A stretch of DNA of 64,000 nt from Anas platyrhynchos (lineage: Eukaryota > Chordata > Aves > Anseriformes > Anatidae), in contig NC_092606.1 in the NCBI RefSeq assembly GCF_047663525.1, positions 5,144,501-5,208,500 on the forward strand, written 5' to 3'. A model generated the notes under the pieces. That model was not told the DNA's origin. It did not search any database and saw only the letters and a list, made by a program, of their open reading frames with translations. Shown in pieces: positions 24,001 through 38,060 of the stretch. How positions within the stretch are numbered: the first letter of the stretch is position 1; the number at the start of each line of letters is the position of its first letter. Both the position numbers and the translations under genes were made by a program.

Positions 24001-26044
24001 CACTGGTGCTTTCCAGTGCAGGAAAGAAGCAGCTATTTGGGATTTTTTTTTCTTTTCTGACTTTTATGAGGAAAGAAACCATCAAGTTTTACTATTCCAC
24101 TTTTCAGATTGTTCTTAGAAATCTGTCCCCAGTAATACCAAGTTCCCAATATTGCGGAAGTGACAACAGTTTTGCGTCTAAAACTTTCCAAGTATACAGG
24201 AATTTTTCTGTGTGTGATTATTTACATGGAAATTCTTCAGATGAAAAGGTTACTATTAATGAGAATCAGATTTTTTGTTTGTTGCTTAAAATGAATGCAA
24301 GCCCTTCTTTCTAAGCCTATTCCTGATCGATATATTGACACTGAAGTTTGTGCTGGATCATGGTTGGTGATAGCTGTCATTGCTTTGCTCATCTGTAACA
24401 TCCTTGTCTGTCATTAAGTCTTGTTTTGCTTTTAGAAAACATTTTCTGGAGCAGGATTTCAATCCACACAACACAGCACTACGCTGTGGTTTTGCTACAT
24501 CAGTTGCTTACTCTCTTCTTGCTTCTGTTTCTAGTACATATTGGACCTTGATTATAGAACACTTGGATAGCTTTTGCAGTGCTTCTAAGTATTGTATTTT
24601 CTAATTTGCTGACTTTAGATCTGTCTGGGAGTTGCTTTAATTTAACTATGCTATTTTTGCTTAATTCTCTCACAGTTAGTTAGTGGGTACTGCCCACTCA
24701 GACTGCCTGCTGTCTCTTGAAATAACTTTGGCATGTTTAGTTGGAGTATTTGGAAAATAAGCTTGACTCATCGGGGCCAGAGCAGCCATAATCTCAAGGA
24801 TGGGTGAAGAAAGTTTGCAACCATGAGACCTTTCTGCGTTATATTACATGGGGTGTATTTGCTGCCCTCCGGGAGGGAGGAAGGTTTAGCTGTAGCTGCA
24901 TTACAGCTTGCCTGATGGTACATCTCTCCACGTCAATGAATTCCTGTAGAATAGTTATTCTGGGAGTATTGTAAATAATGTGAATGCTACAATATTGGAT
25001 GAGTTTACAAGCAGGGAGTTATTTACAGAACTCCATAGGTTCTACTCAATTAGATCTGGTCGTGGAATAATATCTTATGAGATTGGGTTTGATTTTCATT
25101 ATGTGAACTGATAGCTAACTAGAATAACAATCAACTCAGTTTCATAAATCTCAGCAGAGCAAGTTGTCTAGTGGGGTACTTCAGAGTTTAGGATTAGCTC
25201 TAATGTCAATTATTATTTCCATTAGAGATCTCAGAGAAAGTAAATCAACTGATGACATCCACGTGTAGTAGTAAATTAGGATCGTGGAGGAACAGTTAAT
25301 ATAGATGTTACTGAAGGGAACTGAGTGCTAGAAACTAAGATGATGTAATGACAAATGGGGAAAAAAAAAAGAAAAAAGAAAAAACAAAACAAAACACAAA
25401 TGAGATGCCTGGAAGTAGAAATTCTCTTGGAAAATTCTCTTGGAAGTTTCAGGGATAGGCAGTGTAGTGGTCTGCAGTGTAATCCACTAGAAACTTTAAG
25501 GGCTGCCTGTGGACAATGCTGAGCATGAAATGATCACTGTGTACAGCACAGAGACACAGGGCAATTGCCACCATGTTCAGATTTGCTCTCACCCAAGAGC
25601 AGTTAGGAGCTCTAAAACATCCAGATGCTTTCTGGTAGGTGGAGAGAAAAGTGGAGTGTTTGCAGCAGGTGTTTAATCTGCTAGGAAAATACACTTATAA
25701 AACTCTTCAAAAAATAAAAATAATAAAAATGCATTTGTCCTATACCTATTGAATAGAAACAAACAATTTAAGAGGCAGACCCAAGGCATTTCTTTGCATG
25801 GCTAAACATAGTCAAATACTTAGCCAGTGTCACTGTGGTTCTTAGCCCAGGTTCCCATCTTTACATCAGAATTTTAGCTTTTCTTTTTAGTTTATATTTT
25901 ATCCTCCATCTGTTACTTATGACACCCGCTGTGAGGAAAGAGGAGCTTGCTCATTCCTGCAAAGGACTTTGTGATTTACTAGATTTTCATTATATTTTTC
26001 CTCCTCACCATTGTCTCTTTTCCAGACAAAAGCTTACTTAGTCA

Positions 26045-26210
26045 TTTCTCATTCTGTAGCCATGCCAGACCTTTTATAATACCTGCAGCCCTTCCCTGAA
26101 CAACTTGTAGCTCTGCTAACTCCTTGCTGAGATGGGGAGGCCCAAAGCTGTGTGTAGTATTCACACCAACGTGTTTACACAACAGATTTTCTCCAGGTGC
26201 ACAGCAACAG
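26045..26210 (-). mobile_element. Possible decayed CR1 LINE scrap
   Basis: Read on the plus strand it resembles the reversed CR1 segment around GGCCCAAAGCTG and GTAGTATTCACACC, followed by pyrimidine-rich text like that part of the element. The similarity is weak and judged by eye. Confidence 0.35.
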
Positions 26211-29200
26211 ACAAAAATAAATTAAAAAAAAAAGTAGACCACAGGGTTTCTTCTCAGCTTCATTGCATATCCTATTCGTTTGGGGTACATATTTTCTCTC
26301 TTATGCTAAACTATTCATTTGTGCAGAAATAGAAAGTGTGGCAGAAATTCATGTAGTATGACTAAGATGAGAATACTGTCACAAATTCCACTTTTTTTTC
26401 TAGGCTGGCTAGACCCATCCAAATTTGGGAAACCCTTGCTGTACAAAAAGTCCCTCACAGGTGTTGAACCAATTTAATTATCTCTTGCTGCATCCCTCCT
26501 AGCCAGAAAAGGGGAAGTTTTTTAGGGATTGAAACCAATATTTCCTAGTTAGCCATTGTTATTACTACTTCAATAACTTTTATCTAAAACTTTTATACTT
26601 CATCAATTATAACTGTCAATTATAAACAAAAATGTGTTTTCTTGTCTTTTTATGGTTTAACTTTGAATCTCATTGGTGCAGGTTTAAAAACAGTTATTCC
26701 ATGTGGGGCTTTATAAGCAAAATTAGGCTTCAGAGAAAGGAATGAGAAAACATGGTCTTACAGTTTGTTTTGTAAGAGTTTACCGCTTTAGTCAACAGAA
26801 CCTGTGCATTTCCTGAACCAGACATAAGCCAGTTAAGGGATTTTGCACGCTTATAAAGTTGCCCGTGTAACATTGTTTGAAAAATACTTTTTATAAAGAG
26901 CCTGTGAGATTTATTTTTTCCATTTTTCTTTAAAAAAAAAATTAAAAATAAATAAAGGAAGTAATCTTGTCAGCAGGAAGGGAACTTATCATGGAACAGA
27001 AATCAAACATGGGAAAATTTTAGCAAAGAAGGTGAATGGCTTTGAGATTTGGACTTGGTTTTCCCCACGCCTTTTTGCTCTTCACAGAAACACCAATGCA
27101 TCTTTCCAACTACACCGGTTAACCTAATGAAAAAAGATCTTAGCTCTCCCTACCAGCTTTGCAACTCCTATGGTATTTTCAGAACCCTATCCTTTGCATA
27201 CTCTGTCCTATTTTCTGGATGAACGATTGTGCTGTTTCCTGAATGAGAAGTATGAAATTTCATTGCTTTACACTAGACATCTAAGCATGAAGTCAGACTC
27301 GATTCCAAGAGCTGAAGTAGTTAATATGATACAGAAACTGTGATTCCTTCATGAATAACCGACTTGGTTGGCAGGTAGAACTAGCACAAGAGATAACGGC
27401 AAAGCGTGTTCATGGGCTGATCGTAGCAAGTATGTAACTGAATTCAGGGCGAAGTTTTACTCTCCAGCAGATCTGGGGAGTGGTAGCGTACGGATGCACG
27501 GGCAGCAGAGCCATCGGTTCAATGATTTATAAAAATCTATAGGAGGAGGCAAAGGTAAAGCAGCTATAGACATAAAATTGAGCTGCAGAGAAACAGATAA
27601 TTTCTTGTGGTTCAAAAGTTCATGAGCTGCAGTTTGCTGAAAGCTAGGAAAATATGCTAGGGAATCATCACGCTCCTTTTCTGCAGTTGTCCCTCAGTTT
27701 CTCCATCTCTGCTTTACCTTTTCTGTAGCCCTGTGTCACATCACCTCATTTCCCTTCAGAGTCCCTCTCTCCTACCATTTTGTAGTTTGTCTCTTCCTAA
27801 GTATTTATCCATCCTCTTTCCTTCCTGCTCCCTGCAATGAAAGTCCATGTCGCTTTCTTCCATCACATTATTAGTTCTTTTGCTAAATTCTATATCCATT
27901 TCCCTTCTGCTATGGCTAGTCTAGCTCCTGGCAGTTTCTAAAGTAGCCTATGAACTATTCACAATATTTTCTATTAAAATTGTGTTGTCTAGAGTTCACC
28001 ATTAAATTTTAATTGAAACACAAATGTCAGTTGGCTTTAAAGACAAATGCTGGGAGATTAGATTGGTTAAAGTTTCAAAAAATGTGAGAACCACGTAGAG
28101 GCATAGTAAGTAACGTGGGTCAGGAACTGTCAGGTACTCCGTACACAACATATAACATGTTATGGCCCTTGCTTCTGATGTGCTAGTGTAATAATAATGA
28201 TTAATGCAAAATGTTCCCTCGAACAAACTATTGATAGCTTTAGGGCTGTATGGAATGTGATGTACCCTATTAATCCTGTCTGGAAACACATGTATTACAC
28301 AGGGGAAACGTGGGGGACACACGGCACGGATCCTTCAGTAGTCTCACAATTTATTTTACGTTCCTTTTCTCTCGGTGAGTCATGCTCATCTCCCTGTGAC
28401 TTGAGAGTTCATCTTGGGATCTCATGCCATCTTTCTGTCTTTATGAGAAGGTGTGTATGATGATCCACCCTAATGGTTTCTGTTGCTGGCTGTGGCAGCA
28501 TGTTTTATGACGGGTGTGGTGCATTCCCATTTTCTCTGTTGTGCATGCACAGTATTCACCTTGCAGCCCCACCCGTGGCCACTCCCACCCTCCCACTGGG
28601 AATCGCCCACAGTAAGCTCTGTAATTACCTTTATTTGATCTGAGGAATGGATTTGGGAATCTTATTTGCACAGTCGTAAGCCGAGGATGTTAAAAAAAAA
28701 AAAAAAAGGCACAACAAAAAAACAGAAAAAAAAAAACAGCTTTGAATGATTCACTGAGCAGCGATGTGTTAAGTCGGGGAACAGCAGAGCCAGATAACCA
28801 AGCTCAGGGGCCGTTTAACTGAAGTGTTTGGGGAGTTTTTGCTCTGAAAATATCTGTTTCTCTATAGAAGGAGGGATTTCACCTGTTACCCTCTGGTTTG
28901 AGCTCTTGATGTCAGCAGGCAGAGCAGTTCTAAGTCTGTAAGTGACAGTTTTCCTTGTAACAGGTTCTGTTAGTTTTACACTGAATTAAACCGAATCAGT
29001 GCAAACCATGGTTAGTACCTGTTTCACATGTTTAGCCTGGGTTATGCAGTCTAATATACACTGGCCTCTAAAACTCTCAGAGAAGAGAAATTGCATGCAG
29101 CCAGAAGAAATGCAGCGCTAGTTCAAGCATTTAGTTTCTGGGGAAACCTTTTGGAAAGAAAATACACACACACACAAAAAAAAAAAAAACAAGACTCAGG

Positions 29201-29644
29201 CTCCTGCTTTGTCTTCTTAAGATCAAAGGTCTTTCAGCATCCACCTAGCAACTAGTAACTAATTCAGCTAGCTCATAGAAGCACAGCTGATTTGGAGTGA
29301 TGTATTCTGCTGACACCTATTCCTAGGCATGCATGAAAAATGCTGCGTATAAAGTAGTGGAGATGGAGGGAGAGGTAATGGAGAATAGGAATTATTTCTC
29401 CAGAGGGAACCCACCCTCCAGTCCTAGCAATAGCTTTCTGTCCACAAAACTTGGTTTTATTTATTCAGCAGTCAATATTGAGTAGCATGTTCAAGTATTT
29501 CAAACGGGTATACTGGGTCTGTTTCTGGAAAGGAATCATTATAAAGAGATATACCGGTAGATTTATATTTCCATTTTTGCCAGTAGAGGAAAACGTTAGA
29601 AATGATGTAAAAAATCCTCTCGTTATGTGAATTAGAACAGCAAC

Positions 29645-29667
29645 AAAAAAAAAAAAAAAAAAAAAAA
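29645..29667 (+). repeat. Poly-A run
   Basis: Twenty-three consecutive A about 100 bp before the CR1 remnant. It is probably independent of it. Confidence 0.95.
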
Positions 29668-29759
29668 GTGGAAAAAAGCATCTTCCACAAACTGAACTAA
29701 TAAATATGATTTAAAATTTTTAAACTGATCCCACTGGTAGAGATGAGGAATATATATTA

Positions 29760-30560
29760 AGTCTCTTACATAATCCTTCTAAAGGGTTAGAAATAGTGGG
29801 CACATGAATAAATGCCATTTGATATATACGGTAACAATCAGTATGACTTCTGTTAAAGGAAATTGTGCCGAACAAACTTACTTTTAAAAACTCAGCAAAA
29901 GCGTGGTTTAGGGAACTTCAGCTGATGATAAGGTTACCAAAAAAAGCTTTTGGCTAGATACTTCATCACAAGGTTTTAAGGGAACGAAATAGCCACTGAT
30001 ATCCTGGATTATCTACCTGCAGAAGAGGTCTCTGCATGGATTAATTAATCGGTTAAAAGATAGAAAATGAAAGGTAAAAGTGAGTGTTCAGCTTTCACAA
30101 GGAAAGAGGTGTGATCGTTAGAGGTCTGCTGAGACTGTTGTTTAATGAATTCACAGACAACCTGCAAAAAGAGATGAGCAACGCTATGATAGATTTGCTG
30201 ATGGTACTGTTATTCTGAATAGTTAAGGTGGAGATTAAGTGGGAGGAACAGCAAAAAGACCTTACGAGATTCAATGATGGGATATCCAGCTTTATAGGAA
30301 AACCTGAAGAGAAGCAGAAAAACATCGTTTGCTAAAAAAAATCATCCTTTTTTAAGGAGGAAAAAAAAGTGCATTTAGTTGACCGTTAAAACTCAAGAAA
30401 AAGTAGGTATAGATAGGTCCTTGAAAACATCAGCTCAATGCTAATAGGAGTCAAATGCTAACAATTGTTAGGGGAAGAGGAGAGAGTTGTACAGCACAGG
30501 TTGAGGAAAGGGCTGCAAATCTCATCAAAAGTCTGGACCTGCATCCATGTGAGGAATGTG
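29760..30560 (+). mobile_element. Ancient CR1-type LINE remnant (RT region)
   Basis: Several stretches follow, in order, the CR1 family shared by turtles, crocodilians and birds: TTGTGCCGAACAAACTTAC near 29864, CGGTTAAAAGATAGAAAATG near 30050, AGATTTGCTGATGGTACT near 30191, and ACTCAAGAAAAAGTAGG and AAAACATCAGCTCAATGCTA near 30391-30440. The third translates to FADGT, a decayed form of the reverse-transcriptase motif FADDT. The frame is broken throughout, so the copy is dead. Confidence 0.75.
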
Positions 30561-33500
30561 CAAGTGGGCTTAGGCCTGGAGAAAGTATGATTGGTGGTGA
30601 TGATGGTGAAAAAACGAAAGAGATGCATTAAGTCATAGGTAGTAGCATGGAGAGGGTGAATAGGGATTGAAGGCAGCCTTCTAAACCAACAGCTGTACAC
30701 CATCCAATGAGCCAACGTGGAAGGAGATTCGGAACTAGCAAAATGAGCTGGTTCCTCATGCAGAGTGTAGCTGAGCTGTGCAAGCCCCTACTACAGGTCA
30801 CTGTAGATATATATTATAATAATAATTGCATATATTCGAGGGATGGTTGACAAGGGACAAGCTCACAGAAAGGAAACTCTTTGTGGCTTATTAAATACAC
30901 AGACACTAGCTCCAGTTGCAAACTGTTTGCTCTGTTTCCATGATTTTCTCCAGGCACTGAGTCACATTCATTGCTGGAAACAGACCTAGATAGGGTTTTG
31001 CTTTCACCCAGGACAGATGTTTTTCAGTATCAAGTGCACAGCATTGCACACTATTTTAAGCTCATAAAACCAGGCATGTCATACATTTCAATGCCATGAA
31101 CTCTCTGCAGTGTAAAAGGTGATGTATTTCAGGGAAACGCAGCTACCTGCCAGCAGATGTAAACAATCTAGTTTAATGTCTTCTGCAAAGTTAGCAAAAA
31201 GGGAGAGAGAATTTAGACTGAAGAAACAAAAAGGCAAACACCTGACTATCCCCACTCCTTCTTTCCCTGTCCCCCAGCTTATGAAGTCATTCACACCCTA
31301 ACATCAAGTTGAGAACCGAATTTTGTAATTTAAAGCATCCCCTTTGCAATACCAGAAGGAGCAAAAGACAGCCAGACAGACAGAAGAATAAATGAGGGCC
31401 AGTTTGGAGATTAAAGAACCTTATGGGGAAATATGGCCTGACATTGTTTTGCAAAATGAGTAACATACAAATATGCTAATCCTCCAAGAGGGAATAACTG
31501 CTGAGAACAACATGAAATGCAAGTGACTTGAAATTAGGAAGGCTAAAAGAGGGGAGGAGGGAGAAGGAAAAGCAAATCCAATATGGTGAACAAAACAAGA
31601 AATTGTGCATGAAGGTGTTAAACTTCCTAGAAATGATTATGACAATTCTTTGTAAGCCTTGGAAATATAGTTTCTTCTTTTAATGTAAGTACAAAAGAAG
31701 TTCATTTAAAAAAATAGAAATCTGAAAACAAGGAAAGTTATAAAACAATACGTACAACTAAAATCACCTTTATTTGCAGCTATGCTAACAGCGTAAGTGT
31801 CCCTAAAACTGTAAATATTGCCATATCCGACAGACTAAATTGCACCAAAGTTCATTCACCCCCTTAACCTTCTCTCTGCCTCACTGTAAGTAACCGGTGT
31901 TTGTTCTTCCACTTCACCCTCCCCACGTTCCAAGGACTCATTCCTCTGCTACACCCACCAGTTTTCCCAGTCCCTAATTTATTCCTAGAGTCTATTTCTG
32001 TTTCATAAGCACTGCTTCTTTACTGTTAAAAGCAAAAGTATCGAGAACAGCTGTTTGATTTTAAGTTGATTTTCTCCACTTATGCTTTTTAACTCTTTTA
32101 GTGAAGTTCTTTAAGCTTTGTATGTCCTCTAAAAGAAGAGCAAAACAGAACTAAGTTTCTTTCCTCGGTTCTCTATATTCTTGCTTGTTTAAAAATACAT
32201 TGTTCAAGCCAGCAAAATTTGAATGCTTGATATGAAATTTTGACAAAATAATGTAATTTGTCCACCCAGGATAAACTTTTCAGCAGGGGGCCATCTGATT
32301 TGTGAAAGGTGATGTGCTTTTATACTAACTTACTAATATATATTTGGCCATGATCTGATTGTGCACAGCAAAAAACACTCAGAAAATACACAAATTTGTG
32401 GCATGCATACCCTTATTTGGGGGCTTAGGTTTATCTCTTCAGGGTTTATATTTCAAAAGTATTCTGTCAGTACCTTATCTAATAAATGGAGGCTATGACA
32501 GTAGCCTCTTACATGCTGAAATATTTCAACTTTTAAAAGAATATCTAAAGCAATAGAGGATGTCCTTCAGGAACTGTATATGTATGCAAAATGTCATGTT
32601 TACTTCCAACTATTTGTTACAAATTCCTAATTCTGTTTGTGCCTGTCCTTCAGGGTATGCAAGTATCCTTTATTGATAACTGATGCTATACATATATTTT
32701 TAATTCTCTTTGCCCAAAACTTTGGCTGAAATCTCTTACAGCACAGCATTTTCTTTAATAAATAAATAAAATTTAGATGAAACAAGACATGGAAACTAGA
32801 ACGTTTGACGTTCACAGCTTTTGTAGGAGAAATTCAGTTATGTCACACAATGGATAGCCCGTTCTTCCCTACATTTCACTTATAGGAACACCCCAGTAAC
32901 TTTAAAAAAAAAATAATTAAAAAAATAGAAATTTCCTTACCACCAGACATAGTGTAATAGCACGCTTGGAATACAGGAAAGAAGTTGAACAGAAAGAGCA
33001 AACATCCAAAAACTTGGTGTACAGAAACTGTGTTTAGCAGTAAGCAGTCTGGGTGAGCAGTCACTGTTTCTCTGAGGAAGCATCATTTAAGCAAATGTGT
33101 TGAATTACGTACACCTACTTGATGCTATTACAAAGTTAGGAATGGAGATGATGATTAGAAACAAGAAAAGGGATAAAATTAAACAGAAATCATAGAAATC
33201 CTGCTTTTTCCCCCTGTATTTCTATAGCATGTGATGCATGTATTATCACACAGCTTAGAAAGCACAGAGACTCTGAGGCACTTGTGCTCTGTAACAGATT
33301 TTCTCTGTCCTCTCCTTAGTGTGAAAAATTAATGCCATTATTGAAGAGGAATCCTGTGTTTTTGGGAGCAGCTAGATATCAAGAGGTTGGAACTATGCTC
33401 ATTTCTTCTCTTAAAATATTAAATTTCAATGGCACATAAAAGATAATGAGCTGATCTAAGGGGATAACCACATTAAAGGAAGATGTAAAGCTAAACATAC

Positions 33501-34470
33501 TACAAAAAACATTGTTTTCTTATACATAAAAAATAATGCAAATTAAACTTTTTATAGGTGTTTGTTTCCAACGCTTAAAGCACAGTTGATAAAGAATATT
33601 CATTAGGTATGGTTTCATACTATTGCTAACTCTTTTCTCAGAATGGTAACTTCAGGAGGAAGAAAGATTTGAGATACTAAAATGTATTTATATTTTATAT
33701 TAAAAAAGAAACAACCACAAATCTCTGTCGACATTGATGGCAGAGACTGCTCAAGTTTTTCCTTCCTTTTAAATACCTCTGTGTGTTACACAATTCTTTA
33801 CTCATTGTGATGTTTTAACTTTTTCATGTGAACTAAGCAAATATAAAATGAATTGATAATACGGTATTTTGGGAAACAATAAACAGTCATGCAAGCACAG
33901 AACACAGAGGTACAGACTGAATGGAAGGAAAAATGTCAGGAAGGGAAAATAGGGTCCTGAGCAAAGAACATGCTTCTGGGAGACTGTATAGATATTTATT
34001 CCTGAAATAATGTCTTACAATTAAGTAGGATGTTTTATTTTGGACCTTTTTTTTTTTTTTTGCATTCCCATATTTAAACCCTTTGAAGTAATACTTCTTC
34101 CAACTGAGACCAGAGCTTTGTATTACGATAGCTATCGGTTACGAATGGTGGATCAAGCTTGAGAGTCAAGGAAAAGATTTGCGTTTGAGATTAGTTTTAT
34201 CTGAGGCTGTGTGATATGAAGCCTGCACGAGCAGCTTTTGTCAACCATAGTCATTTGTTGCTGGTGAAGGGGCCAGGCAGCACTGAAAGCAACCTCATGC
34301 TTGGCTTTCTTTGTCACCTTGCCCCGTGGTGGCCGCAGCTTCCCACGGCAGATCCCATGCTATGGTCAAAGACCATTTTTCTCCTATGAGGTGTTTCGTT
34401 TTCACAGCTGTTGTTTCCGATCTGTAGCAAGATCTGATTAGCAGGGATATTATTGGAAAGCTTCATGGAG

Positions 34471-34550
34471 GCACGGGGAAGCTGAGGTTGGAAAAGACCT
34501 CGGTTCATCCAGCTCTACTCCCCCTGCTCCAAGCAGGGTCAGCTGGGTTG
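34471..34550 (-). mobile_element. CR1 LINE fragment (bird type)
   Basis: GAGGTTGGAAAAGACCT, CATCCAGCTCTA and CCCTGCTCCAAGCAGGGTCA match the reversed CR1 sequence commonly seen in birds, much closer to consensus than the other CR1 pieces here. The fragment is about 80 bp and truncated on both sides. Confidence 0.75.
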
Positions 34551-35994
34551 AAGTGGAGAGAAGAATATCAGCAGGAAAACAGATTTAAAAAAATAAAAAG
34601 CACACGCCTAATTTCTTCCGACAGTGAAATCTAGGGCCTGTGTCTGTTACAAAAAAACATGTGCTTGAACCTTAAATATTACTAATGAATGCATCATCGA
34701 ATCTGACTTGCTAAACTAGGGCAAAAGAATTCCTCATCTGGGTTCACTTTATTTGCTTTTCTGTAAATTATTCCTTTCTTTCTCTCCTCTCAAGTTAAAT
34801 ATTGCAACTTATCACTTCTCTTACTGTAATTTTTATGGATCTTACATCTTGTGAGAAACTCAGTCCTGTTGAAATAGTGATTATACAGGAATCACAAATA
34901 TATATTTTTTTTAATCAAGAATGTCTGGTTTTATATTTGTAGTCATGAAATAAAGGTGAAAACTTTGATTTTTATAACATCTAAACCAGAAGCAAGTATA
35001 ATAGATCCATCATACACTTTTTAAAGAATTACATGATGATTACAAGACTTGATTATCCACATTGTTAAATTCAAGAAGTTCACCCCTGGTACATCCTATC
35101 TTCAGATTCAGTGTGTGCTTATTTCCAGTTTGCACATTTTCATTCTCTCTTAAATGTTTCTTTGCCATTCTTTCTCAAATCTTTTAGCTTGATAGCATCC
35201 TTGCATGTGGGAAAATTGTCTGTTCACCCATACTCAAACTTTTTCTATTTTTTTTTAATGACTTTTTGTGTGGAGACTTAAAATGGTGAGGAGTACCATT
35301 ACTTTAAGCCAAATATTGCAGTCCTCTTTGCAGTCCTTTTGAGTCACTACATATGCATAAGTAAACCTGGCTTGTTTTCCCTGTTGAAAACAGTCCCCTA
35401 TTGTATATTTACAGGGTCAGGGAGGAAAAGAGAACAGGTATGGCTGAATTAAGCTGTCCCCTACTTGTTCTTTGGCTCTTGTTTGCTGAAAACTACTGCT
35501 AGGTAATGCTCAGAGCTCTCGCTCTGTGAGGCTGGACAGAAATCCAGGAAGCCATCACCAGGTTTCTAGTGAGTCTTTCACTGAATGAAATTTTTGTGAT
35601 ACAAAGAATTTTTCCACCTGATTATAGACTGAACTGGTATCTACCTATGGACAGTAAATTCCCATAGTCTTAAATAAGTAGCATTATCGCTCAGAAGACT
35701 ACGTGCAGGCTACCCTGAACAGAGCACATTGCATTAATGGCTAATCTTGAAAATATTACTCCTAATATGTAACTTTTCCATGCTTTAAAAAGGTTCTTAT
35801 AAAAGTGTTTGGCAATGGTATTTGAAAGCAAAACTCAGATATCACGAAGTTGACCCCAAAACCCATACGGTAGCTCAGGTGTTCTCCAGACACTCTGCAT
35901 TTCAAAGAAAAAAACAAACAGCCCCAAACCATTCCTGAGTGGAAAAGTAGGGCACACATTAATTAGTGACCTTAAAGCACAATGGAAAACTAAC

Positions 35995-37205
35995 GGGGCA
36001 ATGCCAAGTCAGAGTATGAGAAATTTGTGAATATTAATGGTGTTTGCCTCTGATCTCATGCGCTGAGGAATACATCTGTTCTCACCTCCCAGGGGACAAG
36101 GCTGAGGCTTTTTGACGTCTTCAAGTTCAGTGGACCTAATTAACTTCCTTCTTGTGAATTTAGAGAATTGGCTGAAGTAATGACAGAGCTGCAAGTCTTT
36201 GAGAATTCACTGAGTACGAGTGCCATGTCAGAAGAGTGAAAGGAGGCAAATACAGCACCTGTCTTGAAACTAGAAAGTATGAGAGGATTACAGCTAGCTG
36301 ATTTAACTTCAGTTCCCAGAAAAAGTATAAAATACAGTAAATAAAAAAAAAAAATCAAGCTGAGGAAACAGACAAAAGGAAAAACCATAAAAACAATTGT
36401 CGTACCAGTGTAGTTTGCCTCCATACTGGCCTTGCAGGAAGAAGCAGGGATATACACGTAATACAGCTTGACATTACTGAGGCTTTTACACTGTCTCCCA
36501 AGATATTTTCATAAGCGAACAAAGAAATGTTGTTTTAGAGAAAACTCTAGTAATGAGGAGGTAAAGCTGGGTGGAAAACAGTATGAAGAGTAGTTACTAA
36601 CTAAGTATTACGAGTGGATTTGTAAAAGAGTCGGATGCTACTTGGTGTTTTCACTGATGACTTGTGTGATTGACTGGAGAGGAGCACTAATCAAACCTGG
36701 AGACAGCATGAAGAGAGAAGGCTTTGCATATGTATTTACAGGAGAGGATTATTACTCAGAAGGAGACATGAAAAATGATCTGAAGCAAGTAAAATGCAGT
36801 TCAATAATAACTAAGTTCAACATCTAGGCAGGAATAATAAACCTCACAGAAAGTGAATGAGAACAGGTGACTAGGTAGCAGTTCTGCATAGGAAGATCTC
36901 AAGGTTTTAATGGGTTACAAACGGAACCTAAATCAGCCATAACATGCTTTAATGTAAAAGGCAGACATGCTTGCAGGTATGAGGTGCTTACAGAAGTGCT
37001 TGCTGTGAGACTTAGGATGCTAGCTCCTCTTGGTGTTGGTAAAGCATCAGCTGAAGGTTGGTGTCCAATTTTGTCACCACATTTCAAAAGAACAGACTCC
37101 AATCTGGAGTCTGTAGGTGAGAGTGGTCAGAACCTAGAAGATGTGTCCTATGAGGAAAGATTCACAGGATTAAGCTTGTTTAGTCTGGGAGGGAATTCAT
37201 ACTGA
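35995..37205 (+). mobile_element. Second ancient CR1-type LINE remnant
   Basis: The order of matches follows CR1 ORF2: TTTAGAGAATTGGCTGAAGT near 36158, AGGAGGCAAATACAGCACCT near 36241, TTAACTTCAGTTCCCAG near 36302, TTCACTGATGAC near 36650 (FTDD, a decayed FADD motif), then TCCTATGAGGAAAGATT and TTGTTTAGTCTGGGAGG near 37146-37192. It spans about 1.2 kb, is same-sense with the 29.8 kb copy, and has no intact frame. Confidence 0.75.
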
Positions 37206-38004
37206 AGGACATTCCAGCTCTTTTCCCCCTCTGGTTTGCTATTCTTTTCTGCACTTGGGAGGACAGTGCCTAGCTGTTTAATTATTCCAGCTGGGAAAAT
37301 AGTAAATTATTTCCTTCTATGAATTACTTACATTCCTGGGAGAACAGGTTCCTGTCTAATATTTCTGGCATCCTACCATTTGCCCACAGAGGGGAATGTT
37401 GCAGGGACCTGTCCTGGCAGGTCTGTTGAACCAGCAGTTAAGAGTTTGCAGGGCAGGGATACCTACCCATTCCAGGAGTAAAGTACGGGCTAGGTGTGGA
37501 AGTTGTAAGCTGACACTAGATGAGCTCCTTTGAGAGGCTCTAACAAACTGGTGAGGCAGCAGTACAGAGGGAAACAAATTGGGTTAAAATGACAGCATGT
37601 TTAGCTTCATTACATGACTCTGATGGAACCTCACCCTATATGCTTCATTCATTTCTGAGCACTTCACCAACAGAAAGATAATAATGCTCTGGATTGCAGT
37701 AGCCCTGTCTCATCCAAACATCTTAAAATGATTTTACATATATTAACTAAGCCTCAAAAGACACTGTTGAGATTTGTAAAGGCTCTACAGGGATCACTTT
37801 ACTAACCGCATGTTTAGCAGCTCCCTTCGATACTTACACAACATTTAACAGGGCACAAAGAATGCAGGTTTTATTTGAAAACGTTGTGAAATTTAGGTAA
37901 GCTACGTATAACACTCTTAGGCATTATTACCTCATTGGGATAATGCAAAAGATTATGTTGTTCTGTGGACAACCTGAAGGTCTTGCATTGCAAATAAAAC
38001 AATT

Positions 38005-38060
38005 ATTCTATACTATTTGCTTAGACAAACAAAAAAAAATGTTCTATACTGTTTGCTTAG
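38005..38060 (+). repeat. Short direct repeat
   Basis: TTCTATACTATTTGCTTAGA recurs about 35 bp later with one mismatch (TTCTATACTGTTTGCTTAGA), separated by an A-rich spacer. Confidence 0.7.
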
